A stretch of DNA of 7,846 nucleotides from Actinomycetes bacterium (lineage in GTDB: Bacteria > Actinomycetota > Actinomycetes > Actinomycetales > Dermabacteraceae): assembly GCA_023389045.1 (NCBI GenBank), contig JAEWEZ010000036.1, positions 1 to 7,846 of the forward strand, given 5' to 3'. Positions 1-5,779 of this stretch are shown piece by piece. The first letter of the stretch is position 1. Each line of letters opens with the position of its first letter. The notes beneath the pieces are model-generated. The model was given only the letters and a program-made list of their open reading frames with translations. It ran no database searches and was not told the origin of the DNA. A program made the position numbers and the translations under genes.

Positions 1-15
1 CTCCAGGGTAGGGCC

Positions 16-1479
16 TCAGCCCCAGACGAGCCCGAGTGCCGGGTCCTCCAGGACGGCGGAGATGTCGCGCAGCAGTTCAGCACCGAGCGCCCCGTCGATC
101 AGACGGTGGTCGAAGCTGAGGGCGAGCTGCACCACCTTGCGGGGCACCACCTGCCCGTCGATCACGCGCGGCTTGTCCTTGATCGCGCCGACGCCGAGGA
201 TCACCGATTCACCCGGGTTCAGGATCGGGGTGCCGGAGTCGATTCCGAACACACCGAAGTTGGTGATCGTGATGGTGCCCTGGCGGGTGGCGGAGAGGGT
301 GGTCCGACCGGCGCGGGCGGTCTTGGCAAGTTCGTCGATCCCCTCGGCCAGTTCCCGCAGCGTCATCAGATGCGCATCTTTGAGGTTCGGCACGATCAGG
401 CCGCGCGGGGTGGCGGCGGCGATCCCGAGGTTCACGTAGTGCTTGTAGACGATCTCCTGGGCGTCTTCATCCCAGGAGGCATTGACCTCGGGGTTCCGAC
501 GGATTGCAACCAGCAGCGCCTTCGCCACCAGGGTGAGCGGGGACAGTTTCACGTCGGCCCATTCGCGGGTGGTCTTCAATCGCGCGAGCAGTTCGATTCC
601 GGCGGTGACGTCCACTTCGTTGAACACCGTCACGTGCGGGGCGGTGAAGGCGGAGGCGACCATCGCTTCGGCGGTGCGTTTGCGCACGGAGCGGATCGGC
701 ACGCGGGTGGTGCGCTCATCGCTGGTCACGCCGGGGAAGGGCTGGTGGCGGCTGGACTTCATGACGGCGCCGAGACCTTCGGGGGCCTGCGGGGATTCAT
801 CGGGGAAGTACTCGCTATCGGCGCCGCTATCGCCACCGAGGGCGCGCTGCTGGGCGGCGAGCACGTCTTCGCGGGTGACGGTGCCGTCGGGGCCGGTGGC
901 GAGCACATCGGCGAGCGCAATCCCCAGGTCGCGGGCGAGTTTACGCACGGGCGGTTTGGCGAGGATGCGGTCGACGGGCACCTGGTCGGCGTCCTCGGGA
1001 ACCACGCGGCGGCGCCGGCGGCGCGTCGGTGCAGCGCTGCCGTAGCCGACGAGGTTTTTCGGTTCTGCCTGTTCCAGTGCGGGTTCCTGCGCCTCAGCCT
1101 GGGCTGCCTCGACTCCGGTCTCGGCGGCGGCCTGCGCATCCGGCGCGCTCTCGGAACCTGCGCTCTCGGCACTGCCCTCATCGGCGCTGCCCCCGTCGGC
1201 ACCCGCACCCTGCGGTGCCGGACCACCGGAGGTATCCACCCGCAGCAGCGGCGCCCCCACCGGCACCTCATCACCCACGGCCACCAGGATCTCCACCACC
1301 GTGCCACCCACATGGCTCGGCAGTTCGACGGCGCTCTTCGCGGTTTCCACCTCGATCACGGCATCGTTGATCGCAATGGTGTCGCCAAGCGACACCTTGA
1401 TGTCGATGATCTCGGCCTCGGTGAGGCCTTCACCGGGATCGGTCAGGGCGATCGTCACGATCGACGGGTTCTCAGCCAT
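16..1479 (-). CDS. bkdC: Dihydrolipoamide acyltransferase (E2) of branched-chain 2-oxo acid dehydrogenase complex
   Basis: This 487-residue protein is the core E2 subunit: its swinging lipoyl arm takes the acyl group from E1 and the catalytic domain transfers it to CoA in the cytoplasm. Residues 6-82 form a single lipoyl domain with the lipoylation site VETAKSAVE (Lys48). An Ala/Glu/Gly/Ser-rich flexible linker (about 84-140) follows, then a NLVGYG segment and a run of six arginines (153-158). Residues 173-209 are the peripheral subunit (E3/E1) binding domain, with PPVRKLARDLGI and GPDGTVTREDV. The catalytic domain runs from about 256 to the end and carries the active-site motif DHRLIDG (His458, Asp462). 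The ATG start is preceded by AAAGGA with a 7-base spacer. It lies 174 bases after bkdB. Assignment to branched-chain rather than pyruvate or 2-oxoglutarate substrate rests mainly on the separate E1-alpha/E1-beta genes beside it; substrate is inferred. Confidence 0.93.
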   Translation of the reverse strand: MAENPSIVTIALTDPGEGLTEAEIIDIKVSLGDTIAINDAVIEVETAKSAVELPSHVGGTVVEILVAVGDEVPVGAPLLRVDTSGGPAPQGAGADGGSADEGSAESAGSESAPDAQAAAETGVEAAQAEAQEPALEQAEPKNLVGYGSAAPTRRRRRRVVPEDADQVPVDRILAKPPVRKLARDLGIALADVLATGPDGTVTREDVLAAQQRALGGDSGADSEYFPDESPQAPEGLGAVMKSSRHQPFPGVTSDERTTRVPIRSVRKRTAEAMVASAFTAPHVTVFNEVDVTAGIELLARLKTTREWADVKLSPLTLVAKALLVAIRRNPEVNASWDEDAQEIVYKHYVNLGIAAATPRGLIVPNLKDAHLMTLRELAEGIDELAKTARAGRTTLSATRQGTITITNFGVFGIDSGTPILNPGESVILGVGAIKDKPRVIDGQVVPRKVVQLALSFDHRLIDGALGAELLRDISAVLEDPALGLVWG

Positions 1480-1486
1480 AGGGGCA

Positions 1487-1492
1487 TCCTTT
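1487..1492 (-). promoter_or_regulatory. Ribosome binding site of bkdC
   Basis: On the minus strand AAAGGA lies 7 bases before the ATG of bkdC. It fixes the start and shows that E2 has its own translation initiation despite being downstream of bkdB. Confidence 0.65.
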
Positions 1493-1514
1493 CACGCGCC
1501 ATGTGCTCTGGACG

Positions 1515-1528
1515 CGAGTGGGCACTCG
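1515..1528. repeat. Perfect 14-bp palindrome upstream of bkdC
   Basis: CGAGTG and CACTCG flank a 2-base centre (GG on the plus strand). The arms are 6 bp. It lies 36 to 49 bases before the bkdC start. It may be an operator for a dimeric regulator or merely a short RNA hairpin; a palindrome of this size can arise by chance in GC-rich DNA. Confidence 0.4.
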
Positions 1529-1614
1529 GGTCGGAACGACGAATGCAGGGGCGGGCCGCCAGATGAATCAGCAGACGGGCCGACGGACGGGTTCAGCGGA
1601 CGAGTACGACGGAC

Positions 1615-1662
1615 TGGTCAGGAGCCAGCTCAGTGGGCAAGTCAGTAGGCAGCTCAGTGGGC
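1615..1662 (-). repeat. Fourfold 12-bp tandem repeat carrying the bkdB stop codon
   Basis: Reading the minus strand, the units are GCCCACTGAGCT, GCCTACTGACTT, GCCCACTGAGCT and GGCTCCTGACCA. Units 1 and 3 are identical, unit 2 differs at three positions and unit 4 is more diverged. The period is a multiple of three, so each unit puts a TGA in the bkdB frame (1654-1656, 1642-1644, 1630-1632, 1618-1620). The first unit encodes the final Ala-His-stop of bkdB. It most likely arose by slippage duplication of the gene end. Confidence 0.85.
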
Positions 1663-2637
1663 GAGAACCTCATCCACCGCGCACAGCACACGGTCCAAAT
1701 CCGGCAGGTAGGAGTGCTCCATCCGGGCCGGCGGATAGGGGGTGTGGTAGCCGCCCACGCGCTGAATCGGCGCCTCCAGGTGGTAGAAGCACTCGCTGCC
1801 GATCCGGGCCGCGATCTCCGCGCCGAGCCCGCCGTGCACGGGGGCTTCATGCACAATCACCAGCCGGCCGGTGCGGCGCACCGAGGCGGCGATCGTCGGC
1901 AGGTCCAGCGGTGCGAGGGAGCGGGCGTCGATCACCTCCAGGTCGATGCCATCCTCGGCGGCAGCCTCGGCGCATTCCAGGGCGAGCGGCACGCTCGGCC
2001 CCCAGGCCAGGAGCGTCACATCGCGGCCCTCACGGCGCACCTGCGCCTGCCAGGGGGACAGCTCGGGGCGGGTGTCGGGGTCCACGTCACCCTTGAGCCA
2101 GTAGTGACGCTTCGGTTCGAGCATGATCACCGGGTCGTCGCTCTCGATGGCCTGGCGAGTCATCCAGTAGGCGTCCTGCGCGGTCGAGGGGGCGAGGATC
2201 CGCAGGCCAGCGGTGTGCGCGAAAAGCGCTTCGGGGCTTTCAGAGTGGTGCTCCACCGCGCCGATCCCACCGCCGTGCGGAATCCGGATCACGATCGGCA
2301 GGCGCACCTTCCCGCCGGTGCGGTAGTGCATCTTCGCCACCTGCGTGGTGATCTGGTTGAAGGCGGGGAAGACGAATCCGTCGAACTGGATCTCTACCAC
2401 CGGGCGGTAGCCGCGGAAGGCGAGACCCACGGCGGTGCCGACGATTCCGGCTTCGGCCAGTGGCGTATCCACGACGCGCAGGGAACCGAACTCCTGGTGC
2501 AGGCCGTCGGTCACGCGGAACACGCCACCGAGCACGCCCACGTCTTCACCCATGATCATGACCTTGTCGTCGGCGCGCATCGCATCGCGCAGGCCGCGGG
2601 TGATGGCTTTGGCGATGGGCAGGGAGAGGGTGCTCAT
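1654..2637 (-). CDS. bkdB: Branched-chain 2-oxo acid dehydrogenase E1 component, beta subunit
   Basis: This 327-residue protein pairs with E1-alpha to form the thiamine-diphosphate-dependent decarboxylase (alpha2-beta2) that feeds acyl groups to the E2 lipoyl arm. Length fits E1-beta proteins (about 325-350). The N-terminal pyrimidine-binding transketolase-like domain contains GEDVGVLGGVF (30-40), DTPLAEAGIVG with the conserved Glu62 expected to activate the cofactor, and VEIQFDGF (81-88). RIPHGGGIGAVEHHSESPEA (118-137) is typical of branched-chain type E1-beta. The C-terminal domain (about 200-322) holds VIDARSLAPLD and VHEAPVHGGLGAEI. The ATG overlaps the stop of bkdA as ATGA, and GAGGAG lies 8-9 bases upstream, inside the end of bkdA, indicating translational coupling and equal subunit supply. 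The stop codon lies inside a 12-bp tandem repeat. Confidence 0.94.
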   Translation of the reverse strand: MSTLSLPIAKAITRGLRDAMRADDKVMIMGEDVGVLGGVFRVTDGLHQEFGSLRVVDTPLAEAGIVGTAVGLAFRGYRPVVEIQFDGFVFPAFNQITTQVAKMHYRTGGKVRLPIVIRIPHGGGIGAVEHHSESPEALFAHTAGLRILAPSTAQDAYWMTRQAIESDDPVIMLEPKRHYWLKGDVDPDTRPELSPWQAQVRREGRDVTLLAWGPSVPLALECAEAAAEDGIDLEVIDARSLAPLDLPTIAASVRRTGRLVIVHEAPVHGGLGAEIAARIGSECFYHLEAPIQRVGGYHTPYPPARMEHSYLPDLDRVLCAVDEVLAH

Positions 2638-3806
2638 CGGGTGGTCTCCTCGGCATCGTCCTCGAACTGGGCCATGTATTCGATATGTGCGGCGCGTTCA
2701 GCCTCCACCAGCGGATGCGGTTCGGCGTACACGTTGTCGAACATGGTCAGCGGGTCGGGGTCTTCCATCCCGTGGATGTAGTGGTGCAGGCGCATGGCGA
2801 GGTCGTGGGCTTCTTCCTCGCACTCCTTCACGTAGGTCTCGTCGATTTCGTCGAGCTTCTCGAGATGCAGGCGCAGACGCGCGATCGGGTCCTTGCGTGC
2901 CCACTGCTCTTCCTCCTCACCGCTGCGGTAGCGGGTCGCGTCATCACTCGTGGTGTGGGCGGCCATGCGGTAGGTGAGCGCTTCGACGAAGCGGGGGCCG
3001 TTCCCGGCGCGGGCGGAGTCCATCGCGGTGCGCACCGCAGCGAGAACGGCGAGCACGTCGTTCCCATCCACGCGCACCGAGGGAATCCCCCAGCCGCGAG
3101 AGCGCTGCGCAAGCGGCACCCGCGACTGCACGGTGGTGGGCACGGAGATCGCCCAGTGGTTGTTCTGGGTGAAGAACACGATCGGCGCCTGGAAGGAGGC
3201 GGCGAAGGTGAAGGATTCGGAGACTTCCCCTTCGCTGGAGGCACCGTCGCCGAAGAGGGCGAGCACGGCGGTGTCGGTCCCGGGTGCTCCGGTTCCGACC
3301 ACCCCGTCGCGCTGCAGGCCCATGGCGTAGCCGACGGCGTGGGGCGCTTGGGCGCCGAGCACAATCATGTACGGGTGGGTGCGTAGTTCTGCGGGGTCCC
3401 AGCCGCAGTGGGAGATCCCGCGGTACAGCTCCAGTAGGGTCATCGGTTCGATGCCGCGGGCCCAGGCGATTCCGTGTTCACGGTAGGTGGGCACGAGGTA
3501 GTCCTGGCTGCGGGCCGCGTGGCCGGCACCGATCTGGGCGCCTTCCTGGCCAAGGGCGCTGGCCCACAGGCCGAGCTGGCCCTGGCGCTGCAGGGAGGTG
3601 GCTTCGAGGTCGGCCGCGCGGATCATGACCATGTCGCGGTAGTAGCCGCGCAGACGGACGGGGCTGTCCAGGGAACTGGTGCCGTCGGGGCCGGCGAGCA
3701 CAGCGTCGAGTTCTTCATGCGGGGTGCGGGTGCCGTCGGGGGCAAGGAGTTGCACCATCGGCTCGTCATCGGCGGGGCACGGGATGCTGGTCGAGAACAC
3801 GGTCAC
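2634..3806 (-). CDS. bkdA: Branched-chain 2-oxo acid dehydrogenase E1 component, alpha subunit
   Basis: This 390-residue subunit binds the diphosphate and magnesium of thiamine diphosphate and catalyses oxidative decarboxylation together with bkdB, the entry step for Val/Leu/Ile-derived oxo acids, which in many actinobacteria also yields branched fatty acid primers. The cofactor motif starts GDGASSEGE (186-194) and ends QNN (214-216). The loop HTTSDDATRYR (284-294) matches the branched-chain type E1-alpha loop, His284 being the expected active-site histidine. YRDMVMIRAADLE (56-68) and GLWASALGQEGAQIG (79-93) are further family segments. The GTG start at 3806 has no Shine-Dalgarno sequence: the 12 bases before it are pyrimidine-rich. 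A later ATG (Met17, before VQLLAPDGTRTP) is an alternative start, and a GTG also occurs at codon 3. It is first in the bkd cluster, just downstream of an operator-like palindrome. Confidence 0.93.
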   Translation of the reverse strand: MTVFSTSIPCPADDEPMVQLLAPDGTRTPHEELDAVLAGPDGTSSLDSPVRLRGYYRDMVMIRAADLEATSLQRQGQLGLWASALGQEGAQIGAGHAARSQDYLVPTYREHGIAWARGIEPMTLLELYRGISHCGWDPAELRTHPYMIVLGAQAPHAVGYAMGLQRDGVVGTGAPGTDTAVLALFGDGASSEGEVSESFTFAASFQAPIVFFTQNNHWAISVPTTVQSRVPLAQRSRGWGIPSVRVDGNDVLAVLAAVRTAMDSARAGNGPRFVEALTYRMAAHTTSDDATRYRSGEEEEQWARKDPIARLRLHLEKLDEIDETYVKECEEEAHDLAMRLHHYIHGMEDPDPLTMFDNVYAEPHPLVEAERAAHIEYMAQFEDDAEETTR

Positions 3807-3817
3807 CCGAGGAGGGT

Positions 3818-3823
3818 AACCTA
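3818..3823 (-). promoter_or_regulatory. Putative -10 element of the bkd promoter
   Basis: TAGGTT on the minus strand fits the actinobacterial TANNNT pattern and ends 11 bases before the bkdA GTG. A transcript from it would have almost no 5' leader, consistent with the missing Shine-Dalgarno. No good -35 hexamer is seen 16-19 bases upstream, so this is tentative. Confidence 0.4.
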
Positions 3824-3835
3824 CGGTTCCGTAGG
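3820..3835. promoter_or_regulatory. 16-bp palindromic operator-like site before bkdA
   Basis: CCTACGG and CCGTAGG flank a 2-base centre (TT on the plus strand), a perfect inverted repeat with 7-bp arms. It lies 14-29 bases upstream of the bkdA start and overlaps the putative -10 element, the usual place for a repressor site. The geometry suits a homodimeric regulator such as a TetR-family protein, but no such regulator gene is in the window. The symmetry is seen directly; the repressor is inferred. Confidence 0.6.
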
Positions 3836-3852
3836 ACGGAAAGGACCGGGTG

Positions 3853-3873
3853 CCCGAGGGGCGGGATCTCGGG
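3853..3873 (-). terminator. Weak hairpin in the ABC-bkd spacer
   Basis: CCCGAG and CTCGGG pair over a 9-base loop. A second small hairpin (GGGCC/GGCCC, 3884-3903) lies next to it, just after the coding remnant. Neither is followed by a run of T on the minus strand, so they are poor intrinsic terminators. They may attenuate read-through from the ABC genes into bkd, or be chance GC pairing. Confidence 0.2.
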
Positions 3874-3895
3874 GCCGGATATAGGGCCGACGGGA

Positions 3896-4042
3896 CTAGG
3901 CCCGGCGCTCCTCAATAAACCGACGGGCCACCGCCAGATCGCGCTCCCCCAGGCCCGCCTCGACCAGTTCCTCATAGGCACTCTGCAGAGCCGGAAGAAG
4001 CGCCGCGGCCGTTTTTCTCGCGGGTCTACTGACCGCGCCCGT
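3896..4042 (-). pseudogene. Start-less coding remnant, possibly the C-terminus of a MarR-like regulator
   Basis: Directly after the TAA of the IrtB-like gene and in the same frame, 48 codons stay open until a TAG at 3896-3898. The translation looks protein-like: an Ala/Leu-rich helix (ALLPALQSAYEELVEAG) and then GERDLAVARRFIEERRA, an amphipathic pair of helices. There is no ATG, GTG or TTG near its beginning; the only GTG lies about 11 codons from the end. The helix pair with a central 'aGL..rDLa' pattern recalls the C-terminal dimerisation helices of MarR-family regulators, but this is recognition by eye and weak. It could be the tail of a deleted gene, or a lost C-terminal extension of the ABC protein. 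It might also be spurious. Confidence 0.35.
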
Positions 4043-5776
4043 TTATCGCGCCGCGAGGCGCCAGTGCCCGCTCACCATCGCATCGGCGGCGAAGTCCGCG
4101 AAAGGTCCCGGCTCCGCGACCAACTGCGCGGGCGTTCCGGTCTGCACCACCCGGGCGCCCTTCTCCCCCGGCTTCAGCATGACCACCCTGTCGGCCCCAC
4201 GGATCGTGGGGAGGCGGTGCGCCACCACGAGCACGGTGCGGCCAGCGCTGAGGGTGCGCAGCACCTCGGTGATCGCGGTTTCGTTCTCGCTGTCGAGCGC
4301 TGAGGTGATCTCATCAAGCAGCAGGATCGGCGCGTCCTTGAGGAAGGCGCGGGCGATCGAGACGCGCTGACGCTCACCGCCGGAAAGCCGCACGCCGCCC
4401 GGCCCCACCCGGGTGTCCCAACCCTCCGGGAGGGACCCGATCACCCGGTCCAGCCGTGCACGCCGGGCCGCCTCCTCCAGGGCAGCATCATCAGTGTCGG
4501 GGCGCGCCATCCGCACGTTCTCTCGGATCGTCGTGTCAAAGAGGTACACCTCCTGGAAGACCATCGAGGTCAGTGCCATCACCCCGGTGGTGCCGAGGTC
4601 GCGCACATCCTGCCCGCCGATGGAAACGCATCCGCGGTCCACATCCCAGAAGCGGGCGGCGAGTCGGAGCAGCGTGGATTTACCGCAGCCCGAGGGTCCC
4701 ACCAGCGCGGTCAACGACCCTTCGGGGGCGGTGAGGCTAATGCCGTCGAGCACGGGACGCTGCGGGTCGTAACCGAAGTGCACATCAACCATGCGGATCT
4801 CGGTGCCGCGCGCCTGCGCCGGCTGTGCCGGTTCGGGAAGCTCAGGGGCAGAGAGGATCGCGTCAATCCGCTCGAGCGCTTCCTCCCCGGAGTGCAGTTC
4901 GCTCGCGTACATGACGCTGAGGGAGAGCGGCACCACGCAGCGGGCCACGAGCGCCATAGCCGCGAGGAAACTGATCGCATCGGTGCGGTCGCTCAGCACG
5001 CCGAGCATGCCGACCAGGAAGATCAGCGCGAAACTCAGGCTCAGCACCAGCAGGAAGTACCCGCCCGGACGGCCCTTCACCTTCAGGGCGTGCGCGGCGG
5101 CCTGGTGTTCTTCGTCGATCTCACGGCGCAGCGGCGCCCACCCGCTGAGGGTGGTGCGAGTGGCGCGGAGCACCGGCTGCAGGGTTGCGAACTCAATCAG
5201 ACGCCCGGCCGTGGCCTGCGCCGCATCGGATTCAACCCTGGCTGCCTGCACCTCGGTGCGGCGGATCGACCGCCACATGAGGAACAGCGGCACACCCGTG
5301 AGCAGCATCAACAGGGTGATCCACGGGTCGATAGCGATCATCGCGAGGGCCAGCACGATCGGCACGACCACGGCGTTGATGATGTTCGGGAGCACGATCG
5401 AGGGCAGGTGGCTGATTGTGTTGACCTCGCGCGATACCGCCGAGGCGACCGCCGCCTGGGTGCGGGCGCTGAACCACCCCAACGGCATCCTCAGTACCTT
5501 CTCGCCGACGCGCTGCACGAGGGTGTCGCACACTTCGCGCACCCCGATCCGGTAGGAGCGGATCATCGCGTACGTCTCCAGGGCGAAGACGAGCAGCCCG
5601 CCGATCACGATGGCGATCAGCAGCGTGGTGATCGGTTTGCCCGTCAGGAGGCCCCGCAGCAGCGGGATCATGAGGGCGAGAACCACGCCCTGTGCGATCC
5701 CGGCGAGGACGTACAGCCCGATCAGGATGCGCAGCTCACGCGCATTGACCATGCGCACCAGCATCTTCCACCACAT
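4043..5776 (-). CDS. ABC transporter permease/ATP-binding half-transporter, IrtB/YbtP-like
   Basis: This 577-residue half-transporter has a six-helix membrane domain (hydrophobic spans near 15-40, 51-72, 127-148, 150-168, 240-262 and 266-290) and a C-terminal ATPase domain. The ATPase motifs are intact: FGYDP A-loop (334-338), Walker A GPSGCGKST (360-368), Q-loop Gln408, signature LSGGERQ (464-470), Walker B ILLLDE (484-489) with catalytic Glu489, and switch His520. It should sit in the cytoplasmic membrane and pair with the gene 3 bases upstream. The ATG follows AAGGAG embedded in the last codons of that gene, so translation is coupled. IrtB/YbtP relatives import siderophores despite an exporter fold; other members of this large family export drugs or peptides, so the substrate is not established. 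The same frame continues open for 48 codons beyond the TAA. Confidence 0.88.
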   Translation of the reverse strand: MWWKMLVRMVNARELRILIGLYVLAGIAQGVVLALMIPLLRGLLTGKPITTLLIAIVIGGLLVFALETYAMIRSYRIGVREVCDTLVQRVGEKVLRMPLGWFSARTQAAVASAVSREVNTISHLPSIVLPNIINAVVVPIVLALAMIAIDPWITLLMLLTGVPLFLMWRSIRRTEVQAARVESDAAQATAGRLIEFATLQPVLRATRTTLSGWAPLRREIDEEHQAAAHALKVKGRPGGYFLLVLSLSFALIFLVGMLGVLSDRTDAISFLAAMALVARCVVPLSLSVMYASELHSGEEALERIDAILSAPELPEPAQPAQARGTEIRMVDVHFGYDPQRPVLDGISLTAPEGSLTALVGPSGCGKSTLLRLAARFWDVDRGCVSIGGQDVRDLGTTGVMALTSMVFQEVYLFDTTIRENVRMARPDTDDAALEEAARRARLDRVIGSLPEGWDTRVGPGGVRLSGGERQRVSIARAFLKDAPILLLDEITSALDSENETAITEVLRTLSAGRTVLVVAHRLPTIRGADRVVMLKPGEKGARVVQTGTPAQLVAEPGPFADFAADAMVSGHWRLAAR

Positions 5777-5779
5777 GGC

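Larger units (their letters stand above)
1480..1653 (-). other. bkdB-bkdC intergenic spacer
   Basis: This 174-base gap is long for genes otherwise packed with an ATGA overlap. It contains the tail of a 12-bp repeat array (1615-1662), a GACGG-rich stretch (about 1575-1614), a perfect palindrome (1515-1528) and the bkdC ribosome binding site. No start-bearing reading frame that looks like a protein is seen on either strand, and no convincing -10/-35 pair. It could be an untranslated region of the bkd mRNA with processing or regulatory structure, but that is inference. Confidence 0.6.

Noticed and set aside
1008..1030. GC-only repeat resembling a hairpin or recombination site
   Set aside because: It encodes the six-arginine run of the E2 linker, a feature I associate with actinobacterial E2 proteins; the codon composition explains it.
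106..1566. Long plus-strand open frame (486 codons) opposite bkdC
   Set aside because: It is the antisense shadow of a clearly conserved E2 gene in GC-rich DNA; its translation is rich in Gly/His/Arg/Ala with no recognisable domain. The same applies to the long plus frames at 1633-2781, 2685-3386 and 4778-5935.
1593..1856. 87-codon minus frame whose tail has a PTEL/PTDL four-residue repeat
   Set aside because: The repeat is only the 12-bp DNA repeat read in another frame, and most of this frame overlaps the conserved end of bkdB.
3807..3826. IdeR/DtxR iron box before bkdA
   Set aside because: The minus strand has a TAGGTTA half that matches one side of the IdeR consensus, but the other half does not match. 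The perfect symmetry centres elsewhere (3827-3828).
3766..3981. 71-codon minus frame covering the bkdA start and the spacer
   Set aside because: Composition is Pro/Arg/Ser-rich without a ribosome binding site; it overlaps the operator and bkdA in another frame, and the better protein-like frame there is the start-less remnant.
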